Below, one piece after another: positions 35,778-45,056 of a stretch of 64,000 nucleotides of DNA (position 1 is the stretch's first letter; each line of letters starts with the position of its first letter). A program made the position numbers and the translations under genes. The stretch is from an uncultured Acetatifactor sp. (lineage in GTDB: Bacteria; Bacillota; Clostridia; Lachnospirales; Lachnospiraceae). The notes under the pieces were generated by a model. That model saw nothing but the letters and a program-made list of their open reading frames with translations, did not search any database and was not told the origin of the DNA. Location: positions 1 to 64,000 of the forward strand of contig CANQWM010000004.1 in assembly GCA_947627535.1 (NCBI GenBank), written 5' to 3'.

Positions 35778-36284
35778 TCAAAAGTCAAGAGGCAATCCCT
35801 TTCTTTCATATTTTAAAAACCGGTACGGCACGTCAAAATAAGTCAGCTCATCGCTGTCTGCCGTGATCTCCCATTCCGGGTCCCTGTCCAGATCCGGAAA
35901 GTAGGCGTCAGCCGCATAGGTATGGTCTATTTTTGTCACGTGCGCCGTGTCGGCATAGGGAAGAAGCTGCCGGTAGACGCTCTCGCCGCCGACGACATAA
36001 ATCTCTTCCTTCCGATACCGGGCAAGCTCCCCGAAAAGCGCCTCCAGAGAATGCACCACCTTGGCGCCCTTTACGGCATACCCTGGATTTTCAGACAGGA
36101 TGATGTTCGTGCGGTCCTTCAGCGGAAGGCCCTGGGGAAAGGTCTGGAGCGTCCTGCGGCCCAGCACCACCACCTTGCCTGCAGTCTCCTCCCGGAAGTG
36201 CTTCTGGTCATTGGGAATACTCACAAGAAGCCGGTTTCCGTTGCCGATGGCCCAGTTGTTGTCTGCTGCTACGATCAGGTTCAC
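35778..36284 (-). CDS. folA: Dihydrofolate reductase
   Basis: MNLIVAADNNWAIGNGNRLLVSIPNDQKHFREETAGKVVVLGRRTLQTFP; IYVVGGESVYRQLLPYADTAHVTKID. Confidence 0.95.
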   Translation of the reverse strand: MNLIVAADNNWAIGNGNRLLVSIPNDQKHFREETAGKVVVLGRRTLQTFPQGLPLKDRTNIILSENPGYAVKGAKVVHSLEALFGELARYRKEEIYVVGGESVYRQLLPYADTAHVTKIDHTYAADAYFPDLDRDPEWEITADSDELTYFDVPYRFLKYERKGLPLDF

Positions 36285-36296
36285 ACCGCAACCTCC

Positions 36297-37898
36297 TTAC
36301 TGCCACTTGTCGCAGACCGAATTGATCTGGTCCGCAAACTTTGCCATATCCTTGTTTGCCATTCCGTCGCTCTTCTGCACCAGCGCCAGCAGTCTCTGTG
36401 CAGCCGCCAGAAGCCGCGCGTAAACGCCGGATACGGCCGCGGGACGCGCCTTTTTCTTCACAGGCACAGGCTCCGCCTCATACAGGAGCTTTCCGGAAAG
36501 AAGGTCAAATTCCGTTCCGCTGTAAGGCGCGTATGTCCTCTGTCCATATTCCACTTTCAGACATTCGGCAAATTCCGTACACACGCTGTCCTCTCCGTGA
36601 ACCACAAATACCTTCTTCGGCTTCTCGCGAAATCCCGATATCCACTGGATCAGCCCTTCCTTATCCGCATGACCGCTCATACCCGCCAGCTGGCAGATCC
36701 GGGCCCTCACCTGAATCGGCTCTCCGAACAGCCGCACCTCGTCGGCCCCCTCGATGAGACTGCGGCCCAGCGTTCCCACCGCCTGATATCCCACGAAAAG
36801 GATCGTACACTCCGGCCTCCACAGATTATGCTTTAAATGATGCCGGATCCGCCCCGCCTCGCACATGCCCGACGCGGAGATGATCACCTTGGGCGTCTCG
36901 TTGAAATTGATCTCCTTTGATTCTTCACTGGTGATGGCAAGCTTCAGCCCCGCAAAGCCGATGGGGTTGATCTTCTCCCTCACCAGCTCCATGGCTTCCT
37001 CATCAAAGCACTCCCAGCGGTTTTCCTGAAAAATCTCCGTGGCCTCCACCGCAAGCGGGCTGTCCACATAGACCGGAAAATTCTCGTGCCCCTCCACCAG
37101 CCGGTCCACCTTGATCTTCCGCAGGAAATACAGCATCTCCTGCGTTCTTCCCACCGCAAAGGAAGGAATCACAACGTTTCCGCCCCTGTCGAAGGTTTCC
37201 TTCAGGATTTTCGCCAGCTCCTTTACGTAATCCGGCCGCTGCGTCCCGTGCAGCCTGTTGCCATAGGTGGACTCCATGATGACATAATCCGCTTCCTCCG
37301 TCAGCGTCGGGTCCTTCAGAAGCGGCTGGTTTTTGTTGCCGATATCCCCGGAGAACACCAGCTTTTTCGTCCGCCCGTCCTCCGTAAGCCACACCTCAAT
37401 GCTGGCGGAGCCCAGCAGATGCCCGATATCGGTAAAGCGGATCCTGACGCCGTCGCAGACCTGGATTTCCCGCCCATAATGGCAGGGCACGATCCGCCGG
37501 ATCACTCCCTCGGCATCCTCCATCTTATAGAGCGGCTCCGCGGCTTCCACCGACGCGCTCCGCTTTGCCTTTCTTCCCTTCCACTCCGCCTCCATCATCT
37601 GAATGTGGGCGCAGTCGCGAAGCATAATGCTGCACAGATCCGCCGTGGCGTCCGTGGCGTACACCTGTCCCCGGAAGCCTCTGGCATAGAGCAGCGGCAG
37701 AAGGCCCGAATGGTCTACATGGGCGTGGGTCAGAAAGACATAATCGATCCTGGCCTCGTCCACAGGCAGAGGGACATTCTCAAACACATTGATTCCCTGC
37801 TCCATGCCATAGTCAACCAAAATATGCTTTCCGGCCGCCTCCAGATAATGACAGCTTCCCGTCACCTCATGATCGGCCCCCACAAATACCAGCTTCAT
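36297..37898 (-). CDS. MBL-fold metallohydrolase, beta-CASP/RNA-specificity (CPSF/Ysh1-like) family
   Basis: HAHVDHSGLLPLLYARGF; LVFSGDIGNKNQPLLKDPT; PKVIISASGMCEAGRIRHHLKHNLW; MSGHADKEGLIQWISGF. Start trimmed to MKLVFVGADHEVTGSCHYLE. Confidence 0.92.
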   Translation of the reverse strand: MKLVFVGADHEVTGSCHYLEAAGKHILVDYGMEQGINVFENVPLPVDEARIDYVFLTHAHVDHSGLLPLLYARGFRGQVYATDATADLCSIMLRDCAHIQMMEAEWKGRKAKRSASVEAAEPLYKMEDAEGVIRRIVPCHYGREIQVCDGVRIRFTDIGHLLGSASIEVWLTEDGRTKKLVFSGDIGNKNQPLLKDPTLTEEADYVIMESTYGNRLHGTQRPDYVKELAKILKETFDRGGNVVIPSFAVGRTQEMLYFLRKIKVDRLVEGHENFPVYVDSPLAVEATEIFQENRWECFDEEAMELVREKINPIGFAGLKLAITSEESKEINFNETPKVIISASGMCEAGRIRHHLKHNLWRPECTILFVGYQAVGTLGRSLIEGADEVRLFGEPIQVRARICQLAGMSGHADKEGLIQWISGFREKPKKVFVVHGEDSVCTEFAECLKVEYGQRTYAPYSGTEFDLLSGKLLYEAEPVPVKKKARPAAVSGVYARLLAAAQRLLALVQKSDGMANKDMAKFADQINSVCDKWQ

Positions 37899-37990
37899 CT
37901 TTACCCCGCCTTTCTTCCTGCCTTCTCTTAATTCAGGATAACACAAAACATATGATTGCACAATTATAAAAATTTTTTTGAAATTAATGG

Positions 37991-38019
37991 TTGACAACAG
38001 AACACATATCATGTACAAT
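37991..38019 (+). promoter_or_regulatory. Sigma-A promoter of tRNA-Gly
   Basis: TTGACA-17 nt-TACAAT, 28 nt upstream of the tRNA 5' end. Confidence 0.8.
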
Positions 38020-38047
38020 ATCATTTGTCCGCAGCAATAAAATATGT

Positions 38048-38120
38048 GCGATAGTGGCTCAGTTGGTAGAGCGCCACCTTGCCAAGGTGGAAATCGCGGG
38101 TTCGAGTCCCGTCTATCGCT
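38048..38120 (+). tRNA. tRNA-Gly (anticodon GCC)
   Basis: GCGATAGTGGCTCAGTTGGTAGAGCGCCACCTTGCCAAGGTGGAAATCGCGGGTTCGAGTCCCGTCTATCGCT: acceptor GCGATAG/CTATCGC, anticodon loop TTGCCAA, TTCGAGT T-arm. Confidence 0.97.
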
Positions 38121-38123
38121 CTG

Positions 38124-38157
38124 AAAAAGACTGAAACCTTTCGGTTTCGGTCTTTTT
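38124..38157 (+). terminator. Rho-independent terminator after tRNA-Gly
   Basis: AAAAAGACTGAAACC-TTTC-GGTTTCGGTCTTTTT. Confidence 0.85.
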
Positions 38158-38231
38158 GCGTAAAGACTTTGTACTCGTCCTGCAAAATACAAAAACGCCA
38201 TGAGAAAATAGCTTTGAAAGAGGTGACAGAT

Positions 38232-40256
38232 ATGATCTGTAGAAAATGCGGAAAAATGCTTTCAGACACTGCCAATTTTTGCCCCTACTGCGGCGCTCCC
38301 GTAAAGGAACCCGAACAGGTAGAACCGGCACAGCCAGTTCCTTCCACGCCTGCGGAGTCCGCCGTGCCCCCGGAGGCCCACAGTGCCGACAGTGTCTCGG
38401 AGACCCACGACGTTTCGGAGTCCCAAGGCGTTTCGGAGTCCCAAGGCGTTTCGGAATCCATCGGCGCTTCGGAGTCCAACGGTGCTTCGGAGTCCATCAG
38501 CGTTTCGGAGTCCCAACCTGATTTGCCGGGTAAAACTGACGAAGCGCCCACTGTCCTGCCCGCGGATCCCGTTCCTGCACAGGACGGCGAAACCCCTCCG
38601 GAAACCGCGGCCGCGCCCGTTCCGGACATGGTGATCCGCAAAAAACGGATTTCCGTCTCTGACGGCAGACTGCTTGTGGACGGCACCTATTACCGGAAGA
38701 CCAAGCGCCGCTTTCAAAAGAAAAAGGGACAGATCAGCATTCCCCTGCCCTGCGTGAAAGAAGCCGCCGTCCGGCACACCCCCTGCACGGGGAGGATCCT
38801 GGCCATCCTTCTTCTGTTTCTGATCTTCGCGGCAGGCGCCGGGGTCAGCGGCTATTTTGGCCTGCATACCTGGGAGCTGATGCACACCCCCTACCGCGCG
38901 GAGGAGAAGAAGCAGTTTCAGAACGATCTGAAGCGGCTCGAGGATGGAAATACACAGCTTTCCATACTGGACGCGGATCTGGAGGAAGCGGCCGGACAAT
39001 ACGACACTCTGGAAAGCCAGCTTGCGCTGTACCGCACCCAGCGTCAGGAGGAGGTCGTCCGTTCCATTCTGGCCGACCCGGACTTTGACACACCGGCCCT
39101 GCTTTCCACTGACTATTTTGCCGACGCATACCGCCAGTATCTGTGTGACCTGCTGGACGTGTTTCTGAAGGATGAAAATATCCACGAATGGCTCTACCCG
39201 TACTATTCCTATTCTCTGGAACAGGGGAAGAACAGATACATCACGAACGAAATGCCGTTTTATTCCGCCTCCGGCGTAGACGGGATTTTTTCGGAAGAAA
39301 CCGCTTCTCCCGAAGCCTTCCTGCAGGACTGTTACAACTATGATCTCTATGAGCACATTTATTACACCGGCCGGATCTACATCACCGCCGCGGAATTTTT
39401 AAACCGGGTGCTCCATGTGCCGGACTATGCGGTAAACGGCGCGGTCTTTCTGAAAGCCTACGGCGGAACTCCCGACCCCGGCGCACTGAATGTTCCCGGG
39501 TGGAGGAAGGCGGATTACACGGCCTTCTGGCAGGATGCGGCCGACTATCTGGACGCTCCGGAGCCCTTCTGGACGTCTTACGACATAAGCGCAGAGGATT
39601 TTAACATTGACTGGAACAGCCTGGCAGACGAGCAGGCATACTATGACGCCTATCTGAAATTTATGGAGACGATTGCCCCGGGGCTGGGAGTCTTTGACAT
39701 GGTCACCTATTCCGCCGGAGACGACTCCTACGGGGGCATGTATTACGATATCACCGGCCGGGAAGCCTCCCTCACCGAAATTGTGGCTCTCTACATAGAA
39801 GAACATCCCGAATATCTGGAGGAAACCATACCGGATCTGGCGAAACGTCCCTCCTCGCTGGACGAACAGATCGAGACGGCGGAGACGGAGCTGAAGGAGC
39901 TGGAAGAAAAGGTGAGCGAACTGACCGAAAAACGGGAGGAACTGGCGGCCTTCATGGACAGAGAGGAAGCCATCCGCGCCGATTACAGCCGTCTGGAGCA
40001 GGATATCCAGGCGCAGCAGGAAAAGCTTACCCATAACCTAATGATCTTCGGAGGCATTTTCCTGTTCCTTGTGGTCATGGCGCTCATCAGCTTCATCGCC
40101 TTCATCTGTCTGTTGAAAAAACCGAAACACCTGATGATCCTCAAACTGGAAGACGGCACTGAGGCCGCCTTCAGCTTAAGATTCTGTTCCAGGGGAAAAA
40201 CCGCGGCGCTGCTTGCCCTGCTGCCTACTCAGAAGCAAGACGATCCGCATACTTGA
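38232..40256 (+). CDS. Zinc-ribbon domain membrane protein with Ser/Glu repeat linker
   Basis: MICRKCGKMLSDTANFCPYCGAPV zinc ribbon; (VSESQG)n linker; TM segments ILAILLLFLIFAAGAGVSGYF and LMIFGGIFLFLVVMALISFIAFI. RBS AGAGGTGA upstream of the trimmed start. Confidence 0.85.
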   Translation: MICRKCGKMLSDTANFCPYCGAPVKEPEQVEPAQPVPSTPAESAVPPEAHSADSVSETHDVSESQGVSESQGVSESIGASESNGASESISVSESQPDLPGKTDEAPTVLPADPVPAQDGETPPETAAAPVPDMVIRKKRISVSDGRLLVDGTYYRKTKRRFQKKKGQISIPLPCVKEAAVRHTPCTGRILAILLLFLIFAAGAGVSGYFGLHTWELMHTPYRAEEKKQFQNDLKRLEDGNTQLSILDADLEEAAGQYDTLESQLALYRTQRQEEVVRSILADPDFDTPALLSTDYFADAYRQYLCDLLDVFLKDENIHEWLYPYYSYSLEQGKNRYITNEMPFYSASGVDGIFSEETASPEAFLQDCYNYDLYEHIYYTGRIYITAAEFLNRVLHVPDYAVNGAVFLKAYGGTPDPGALNVPGWRKADYTAFWQDAADYLDAPEPFWTSYDISAEDFNIDWNSLADEQAYYDAYLKFMETIAPGLGVFDMVTYSAGDDSYGGMYYDITGREASLTEIVALYIEEHPEYLEETIPDLAKRPSSLDEQIETAETELKELEEKVSELTEKREELAAFMDREEAIRADYSRLEQDIQAQQEKLTHNLMIFGGIFLFLVVMALISFIAFICLLKKPKHLMILKLEDGTEAAFSLRFCSRGKTAALLALLPTQKQDDPHT

Positions 40257-41559
40257 TCCGGTAGATCCTCCGAAGAGAGTCATTGATCCTTTCTTCGGAG
40301 ATATACCCTTCGTTTACGGCATTGAGAATACCCTGATAGGCTGCCTCCAGGTCCTCCGGCATCAGCAGCATGTCGCAGCCCGCCTGGAGCGCCATAATGG
40401 CCGCTTCCTCGGAGCCGTAATAATCCGAAATGGCACCCATATTCAGAGCGTCCGTGATGATCACGCCGTCAAATCCCAGCTCCTTGCGGAGAATATCCGT
40501 GACAACCACTTCCGACAGGGAACAGGGATCATTGCTGCCGGTGAGTCCGGGCGCCGCCATATGGCTGACCATGACCATGTCCGCACCCGCCTCAATGCCC
40601 GCGCGGAAAACTTCAAATTCCTCCGCCCGGAACTGCTCCGCCGTTCTGTCAGTGGTCGCGATTCCGGTGTGGGGGTCCTGTGTGGTCGCGCCGTTGCCTG
40701 GGAAATGTTTCAGGCAGGACGCGATCTTCTGTTCCTTCAGCCCCTGTATCATGGAAACCACAAAGGGCGACGCCGTCTGGGCGTCCGAACCGTAAACCCG
40801 GTCGCCCATATAGCTGTTCTCCACGCTGGCAATATCCGCCACGGGAGCAAAATCCAGGTTAAACCCGAACCGGCTCAGAGCGGTTCCTATGGTGACGCCC
40901 GCCTGATAGGCGTTGCCGGGATCCCCCGTCTGGCCGATCTTCCCGGCGCTGTCCACCTTGTCCGCAAGCCCTGCGGCTTCAAGCCGCGCCACGCTTCCGC
41001 CCTCCTCGTCGATTGCGAGGAACAGCGGCGCCCTGGCATAAAGGACCGTATTATGCAGCATCTCCTCCAGCTGTTCGGCGGACTGTATATTCTGGGCGAA
41101 ATAGACAAGTCCTCCCACCGGCCATTCCGAGAGCGCATCCTTGGTGCCGTCCCCCGCCTTCACTGCCTTTGACACGCCCGTGATGGCCTCGGGGGTCACA
41201 ATAAAGAGACCTGCCACCTTATCCTCCAGAGGCATAACGTCGATGACCGCGTTTACGACCTCATCCAGCTTTTCCTCCGGAGTCTGCTCCACTACAGGCT
41301 CCTCGGTCTGCACCGGCGCAGGGGTGGGAATGTCTTCTCCGCCCAGCAGCTCGTCAATCGCGTCATCCACCGATCCCTGCTGTTCCTCCTGCTGCCTGTT
41401 GTGCGCTGCCTGTGTGATATATTTTACCGCGGCCACGATTCCCGCCGCGGCCGCCGCCAGAAATACAATCATCACGATATACGCAAGAATCTGATTCCGG
41501 ATCCTGCGCCTTCTTCTGGCCTCCCGCATTTCCGCCTGTTTTTGCTGCTTCTCGTCCAT
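40225..41559 (-). CDS. Glycoside hydrolase family 3, beta-N-acetylhexosaminidase (NagZ)-like
   Basis: FLAIDEEGGSVARL, NLDFAPVADIAS, SCLKHFPGNGATTQDPHTGIATTDR, GFDGVIITDALNMGAISDYYG. Confidence 0.92.
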   Translation of the reverse strand: MDEKQQKQAEMREARRRRRIRNQILAYIVMIVFLAAAAAGIVAAVKYITQAAHNRQQEEQQGSVDDAIDELLGGEDIPTPAPVQTEEPVVEQTPEEKLDEVVNAVIDVMPLEDKVAGLFIVTPEAITGVSKAVKAGDGTKDALSEWPVGGLVYFAQNIQSAEQLEEMLHNTVLYARAPLFLAIDEEGGSVARLEAAGLADKVDSAGKIGQTGDPGNAYQAGVTIGTALSRFGFNLDFAPVADIASVENSYMGDRVYGSDAQTASPFVVSMIQGLKEQKIASCLKHFPGNGATTQDPHTGIATTDRTAEQFRAEEFEVFRAGIEAGADMVMVSHMAAPGLTGSNDPCSLSEVVVTDILRKELGFDGVIITDALNMGAISDYYGSEEAAIMALQAGCDMLLMPEDLEAAYQGILNAVNEGYISEERINDSLRRIYRIKYADRLASE

Positions 41560-41732
41560 CTCTATCTCCCAATCTTTTCTGCCCGGCCAGCGCCCGTCTC
41601 AGCGCTTGGACCGTCTCTAACCATCTTACCCTATTTTTCCCCCTTTTTCTACAGTAAATCTTCCCATTTTCCATTTTTTCGTTCTTTTTACAAAAAATTA
41701 AGAATATGCCATGCAGGATCCGACACGCAAAT

Positions 41733-41778
41733 TGAGAGAGCGTATTGATCTGATCGTCACAATCAATACGCTCTCTCA
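41733..41778. repeat. 17-bp perfect inverted repeat (hairpin)
   Basis: TGAGAGAGCGTATTGAT-12 nt-ATCAATACGCTCTCTCA. Confidence 0.95.
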
Positions 41779-42020
41779 GGCTGTCTCGTCCAATGGAATA
41801 TACCTCTCTTTCCTCTTGGTCCCCCTATTCAGTTGTGTCTTCCATTTCATCCTGTGTGCTTTCCCACTTTTTCCCTTGTATAAGGTGCCGTAACGCACTG
41901 TATCTTATATTCTTCAGTGACTCGTTACCTTTTCCTCTGTGTACTCGCACATTATCCTATGATCTTATCGTCATTGGTTCCTCATGGAAGAAAGTCTGTT
42001 TCTTTTTCTTTGTTGTCTTT

Positions 42021-42049
42021 ATTATATGCCACGGTTTTTGTTTTGTCAA
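42021..42049 (-). promoter_or_regulatory. Consensus sigma-A promoter reading into the 41.7-42.0 kb non-annotated region
   Basis: Minus strand TTGACA-AAACAAAAACCGTGGCA-TATAAT (exact consensus hexamers, 17-nt spacer). Confidence 0.75.
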
Positions 42050-42127
42050 CACATTTTTCAAAAAAATTTTAAATTTTTACAATTTTTTCCATTTCCCGCC
42101 AAATTAAGTGTCAAAACTCCGCCCCGC

Positions 42128-43450
42128 TTAAACAGCCGTCAGGACAAAAATATCATAGATGGCGCGGATTGCAGTCTCAAAGTCCCCATTGTTCACGCCG
42201 ATGATAATATTCAGCTCCGAGGAGCCCTGATCGATCATCTTTACGTTTACATTGTTGTGGGCCAGCGCGGAAAAGATCCTGCCGGCGGTTCCCCGCGTGG
42301 ACTTCATTCCACGTCCCACCACGGCGATCAGCGCCAGATCCGACTCAATCTCTATGGCGTCGGGCTTCACCATCCTGTGGATTCCCGCTACCACCTTCTG
42401 TTCCTTGTCGATAAATTCATCCTGATGTACAAAGACCGTCAGGGTATCAATGCCGGAGGGCATGTGCTCGAAGGAGATTCCCTGCTCTTCAAAAGCGCTT
42501 AAAACCCTTCTTCCGAATCCGATCTCGGAGTTCATCATATCCTTTTCCACGCTGACGGAACAGAAGCCCTTCTTGCCCGCGATCCCGGTAATGACATACT
42601 TCGACTTCTGGCATGTGCTCCCCACGATCCAGGTGCCCTCGTCCTCCGGCGCGTTGGTGTTGCGGATGTTGATCGGGATTCCCTCCTGACGCACCGGGAA
42701 GATAGCGTCCTCGTGCAGGACCCCCGCCCCCATGTAGGACAGCTCCCGAAGCTCCCGGTATGTGATCACGTCGATTCCCTTTGGATTGTCAATGATCCTG
42801 GGATCCGCGATCAGAAAACCGGAGACGTCCGTCCAGTTCTCATACACGTCCACTCCCGCCGCCTGGGCGACGATGGAGCCCGTGATATCGGAGCCGCCCC
42901 GGGAAAAGGTCTTGATCCTTCCGTCCGGCAGCGAGCCATAAAATCCGGGGATCACAGCCTTTTCGCAGCTCTTGAGCCGCTCGGACAAAACCGCCCGGGT
43001 CTTCTCCCCGTCCCAGGTCCCCGTCTCATCCGCAAAAAAGATCACTTCCGCCGCGTCAATAAACGCAAAGCCGATATAAGCGGCCAGGATGATCCCGTTT
43101 AAATATTCCCCCCGGGAAGCCGCATAGTCGCGCCCCGTCTTCTCCTGAAAATTTTTCTCGATGACAGCGAACTCCCCGTCCAGGGACAGATCCAGCTCCA
43201 GGCCGTCGATAATATCCTGATATCTCGCTTTGATCTCCTTCAGGGCAGGTTTAAAATCCTTGCCCGTCTCAGCCAAGGCATAGCACGCATAGAGCATATC
43301 CGTAACCTTTGTGTCTTTCCCGAACCGTTTCCCCGGCGCGGAAGGCACAACATACCTTCTGTTTTCGTCGGCCTGGATGATCGCCGCCACCTTCTTAAAC
43401 TGTTCCGCGCTGGCCAGAGAACTCCCGCCGAACTTAACAACCTTAGACAT
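42128..43450 (-). CDS. lysC: Aspartate kinase
   Basis: MSKVVKFGGSSLASAEQFKKVAAII; FSRGGSDITGSIVAQAAGVDVYENWTDVSG; two ACT-like regions at the C-terminus. Confidence 0.94.
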   Translation of the reverse strand: MSKVVKFGGSSLASAEQFKKVAAIIQADENRRYVVPSAPGKRFGKDTKVTDMLYACYALAETGKDFKPALKEIKARYQDIIDGLELDLSLDGEFAVIEKNFQEKTGRDYAASRGEYLNGIILAAYIGFAFIDAAEVIFFADETGTWDGEKTRAVLSERLKSCEKAVIPGFYGSLPDGRIKTFSRGGSDITGSIVAQAAGVDVYENWTDVSGFLIADPRIIDNPKGIDVITYRELRELSYMGAGVLHEDAIFPVRQEGIPINIRNTNAPEDEGTWIVGSTCQKSKYVITGIAGKKGFCSVSVEKDMMNSEIGFGRRVLSAFEEQGISFEHMPSGIDTLTVFVHQDEFIDKEQKVVAGIHRMVKPDAIEIESDLALIAVVGRGMKSTRGTAGRIFSALAHNNVNVKMIDQGSSELNIIIGVNNGDFETAIRAIYDIFVLTAV

Positions 43451-43534
43451 TTTCTTCTTCCTCACATTCCGCCGTTTTACGCGGCTTGCTCTATCCCGTC
43501 CGCGATCCGCGGCCTGTTCCCAAACTCAAATTTC

Positions 43535-43732
43535 CCGGCGCCGCTTTTTCCGAACTCCGGTCATTTCCGGTCTCGTCTTTCCAGATCTCAATCATTCCCG
43601 GTTCCGTCTTTTCCGAACTCCGGTCATTTCCGATCCCGTCTTTCCAGATCTCAATCATTCCCGGTCCCGCTTTTTCCGAACTCCGGTCATTTCCGGTCCC
43701 GTCTTTCCAGATCTCAATCATTCCCGGCGCCG
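43535..43732. repeat. Tandem repeat, 63-bp unit, about 3 copies
   Basis: CCAGATCTCAATCATTCCCGG recurs with 63-bp spacing (AATCATTCCC starts at 43590, 43653, 43716), with CGAACTCCGGTCATTTCCG between. Confidence 0.9.
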
Positions 43733-43735
43733 CCC

Positions 43736-44944
43736 TTACGGCTCCAGCTCCAGAAATTTGTCGATCAGCTTATGCCCCTGGGCCACAAAATTTCCGGACG
43801 CACGCCCCTGGGCCTCGCTGTAGCTCCAGTCGTGGGACTTTGGATTCCTGCTGTCATAGAGCAGGTAAGGCACGCTGTCGCTGGTATGCGTTCTCACCCG
43901 GATAGGCGTGGGATGATCCGGCAGGACAAGCAGCCGGAAATCCTCTCCCGATGCGGCGAGCTTTTCCACCGCGGGCCCGATGACCCTTTCGTCCAGATTC
44001 CGGATGGCCTGGACCTTCTTCTCCACGCTCCCCTGATGCCCCATCTCGTCGGGCGCCTCCACATGGATATAGGCAAAATCGTACCCGTCCCGCAAAAGCG
44101 CGTTCACGGCCGCGTCCACCTTTCCCTCATAATTGGTGTCAAGGCCGCCGTTCGCGCCCTCCACCAGCGCCACGCCCATGCCCGCACCCACGGCGATCCC
44201 CTTCAACAGATCCACCGCCGAGACCATCATCCCCTTCTTCCCCGTCTTTTCCTGAAAGGAAGAAAGCCTGGGCTTCGTTCCCGCGCCCCAGAACCAGCAG
44301 CAGTTTGCGGGGTTCAGCCCCTGCTTTTTCCGCTCCAGATTGATGGGATGATTCACCAGTATGTCATAGCTTTTTTTCATCATCTCCCGCAGCTTCCCGT
44401 CTTCCGGGAGATACGCTCCGATGGTCTGGCCCAGCACGTCATGGGGCGGCGTAAGCTCCACAACCTTTCCCCCGCTCCAGATCAGACAGTGCCGGTAGCT
44501 GGTGCCCACATAAAATTGATAGGTCTCGTCGGCAAGCGCGTCCGATACCGCCTTTAAGAGAACGGCGCAGTCCTTCGTGCTGATCTCCGAGGAGCTGTGG
44601 TCCAGGATCGTCCTCTCCTCAAAAGGGACATCCTCCTCGGAGAGCGTGACGATATTGCACCGGATGGCGATATCATCGTCCTTCATGGGGACGCCGATGC
44701 TGAGCGCCTCCAGCGGAGAACGGCCGGAATAATATCTGCCGGGATCATATCCCAGCACCGAAAGGTTCGCCGTGTCGGATCCCGGCTTCATTCCCTCCGG
44801 GATGGTGTGTACCGCGCCTATCTCACTGAGTCTGGCAAGACGGTCCAGATTGGGCGTCTGGGCATATTCCAAGGGCGTCTTTCCGCCGAGGGCCTCGATG
44901 GGTTCATCGGCCATGCCGTCACCTAAAACAACCAGATATTTCAT
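43736..44944 (-). CDS. apgM-like cofactor-independent phosphoglycerate mutase / proposed homoserine kinase
   Basis: MKYLVVLGDGMADEPIEALGGKTPLEYAQTPNLDRLARLSEIGAVHTIPEGMKPGSDTANLSVLGYDP; alkaline phosphatase superfamily metal motifs (VLPDHPTP). Confidence 0.92.
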   Translation of the reverse strand: MKYLVVLGDGMADEPIEALGGKTPLEYAQTPNLDRLARLSEIGAVHTIPEGMKPGSDTANLSVLGYDPGRYYSGRSPLEALSIGVPMKDDDIAIRCNIVTLSEEDVPFEERTILDHSSSEISTKDCAVLLKAVSDALADETYQFYVGTSYRHCLIWSGGKVVELTPPHDVLGQTIGAYLPEDGKLREMMKKSYDILVNHPINLERKKQGLNPANCCWFWGAGTKPRLSSFQEKTGKKGMMVSAVDLLKGIAVGAGMGVALVEGANGGLDTNYEGKVDAAVNALLRDGYDFAYIHVEAPDEMGHQGSVEKKVQAIRNLDERVIGPAVEKLAASGEDFRLLVLPDHPTPIRVRTHTSDSVPYLLYDSRNPKSHDWSYSEAQGRASGNFVAQGHKLIDKFLELEP

Positions 44945-45056
44945 ATCAATTCCATGCCTTTCTGTTTTTTTCGCTCTCCGCGCTCTTCTGCCGCTTTCCT
45001 GCCGCTTCCCCGCCGCCTTCCTGCGCTGCAGGCGGCAGCTGCCGCGCCGCTTCCCT

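Noticed and set aside
37899-38201. 101-aa N-terminal extension of the MBL-fold ORF (SDRRDSNPRFPPWQGGALPTEPLSH...)
   Set aside because: It is the antisense translation of the tRNA-Gly and its promoter region; the real start is MKLVFVGADHEVTG at 37898.
41733-41778. Intrinsic terminator of lysC or nagZ
   Set aside because: Very stable stem, but no U-tract on either strand immediately after it; kept as an unexplained hairpin.
41740-42000. Amber-codon recoding system
   Set aside because: Only two TAGs in a short, unverified frame; ordinary annotated genes in the window give no sign of TAG reassignment. Gene decay or chance is more likely.
43535-43732. CRISPR-like array
   Set aside because: Repeats are contiguous 63-bp units without unique spacers; no cas genes nearby.
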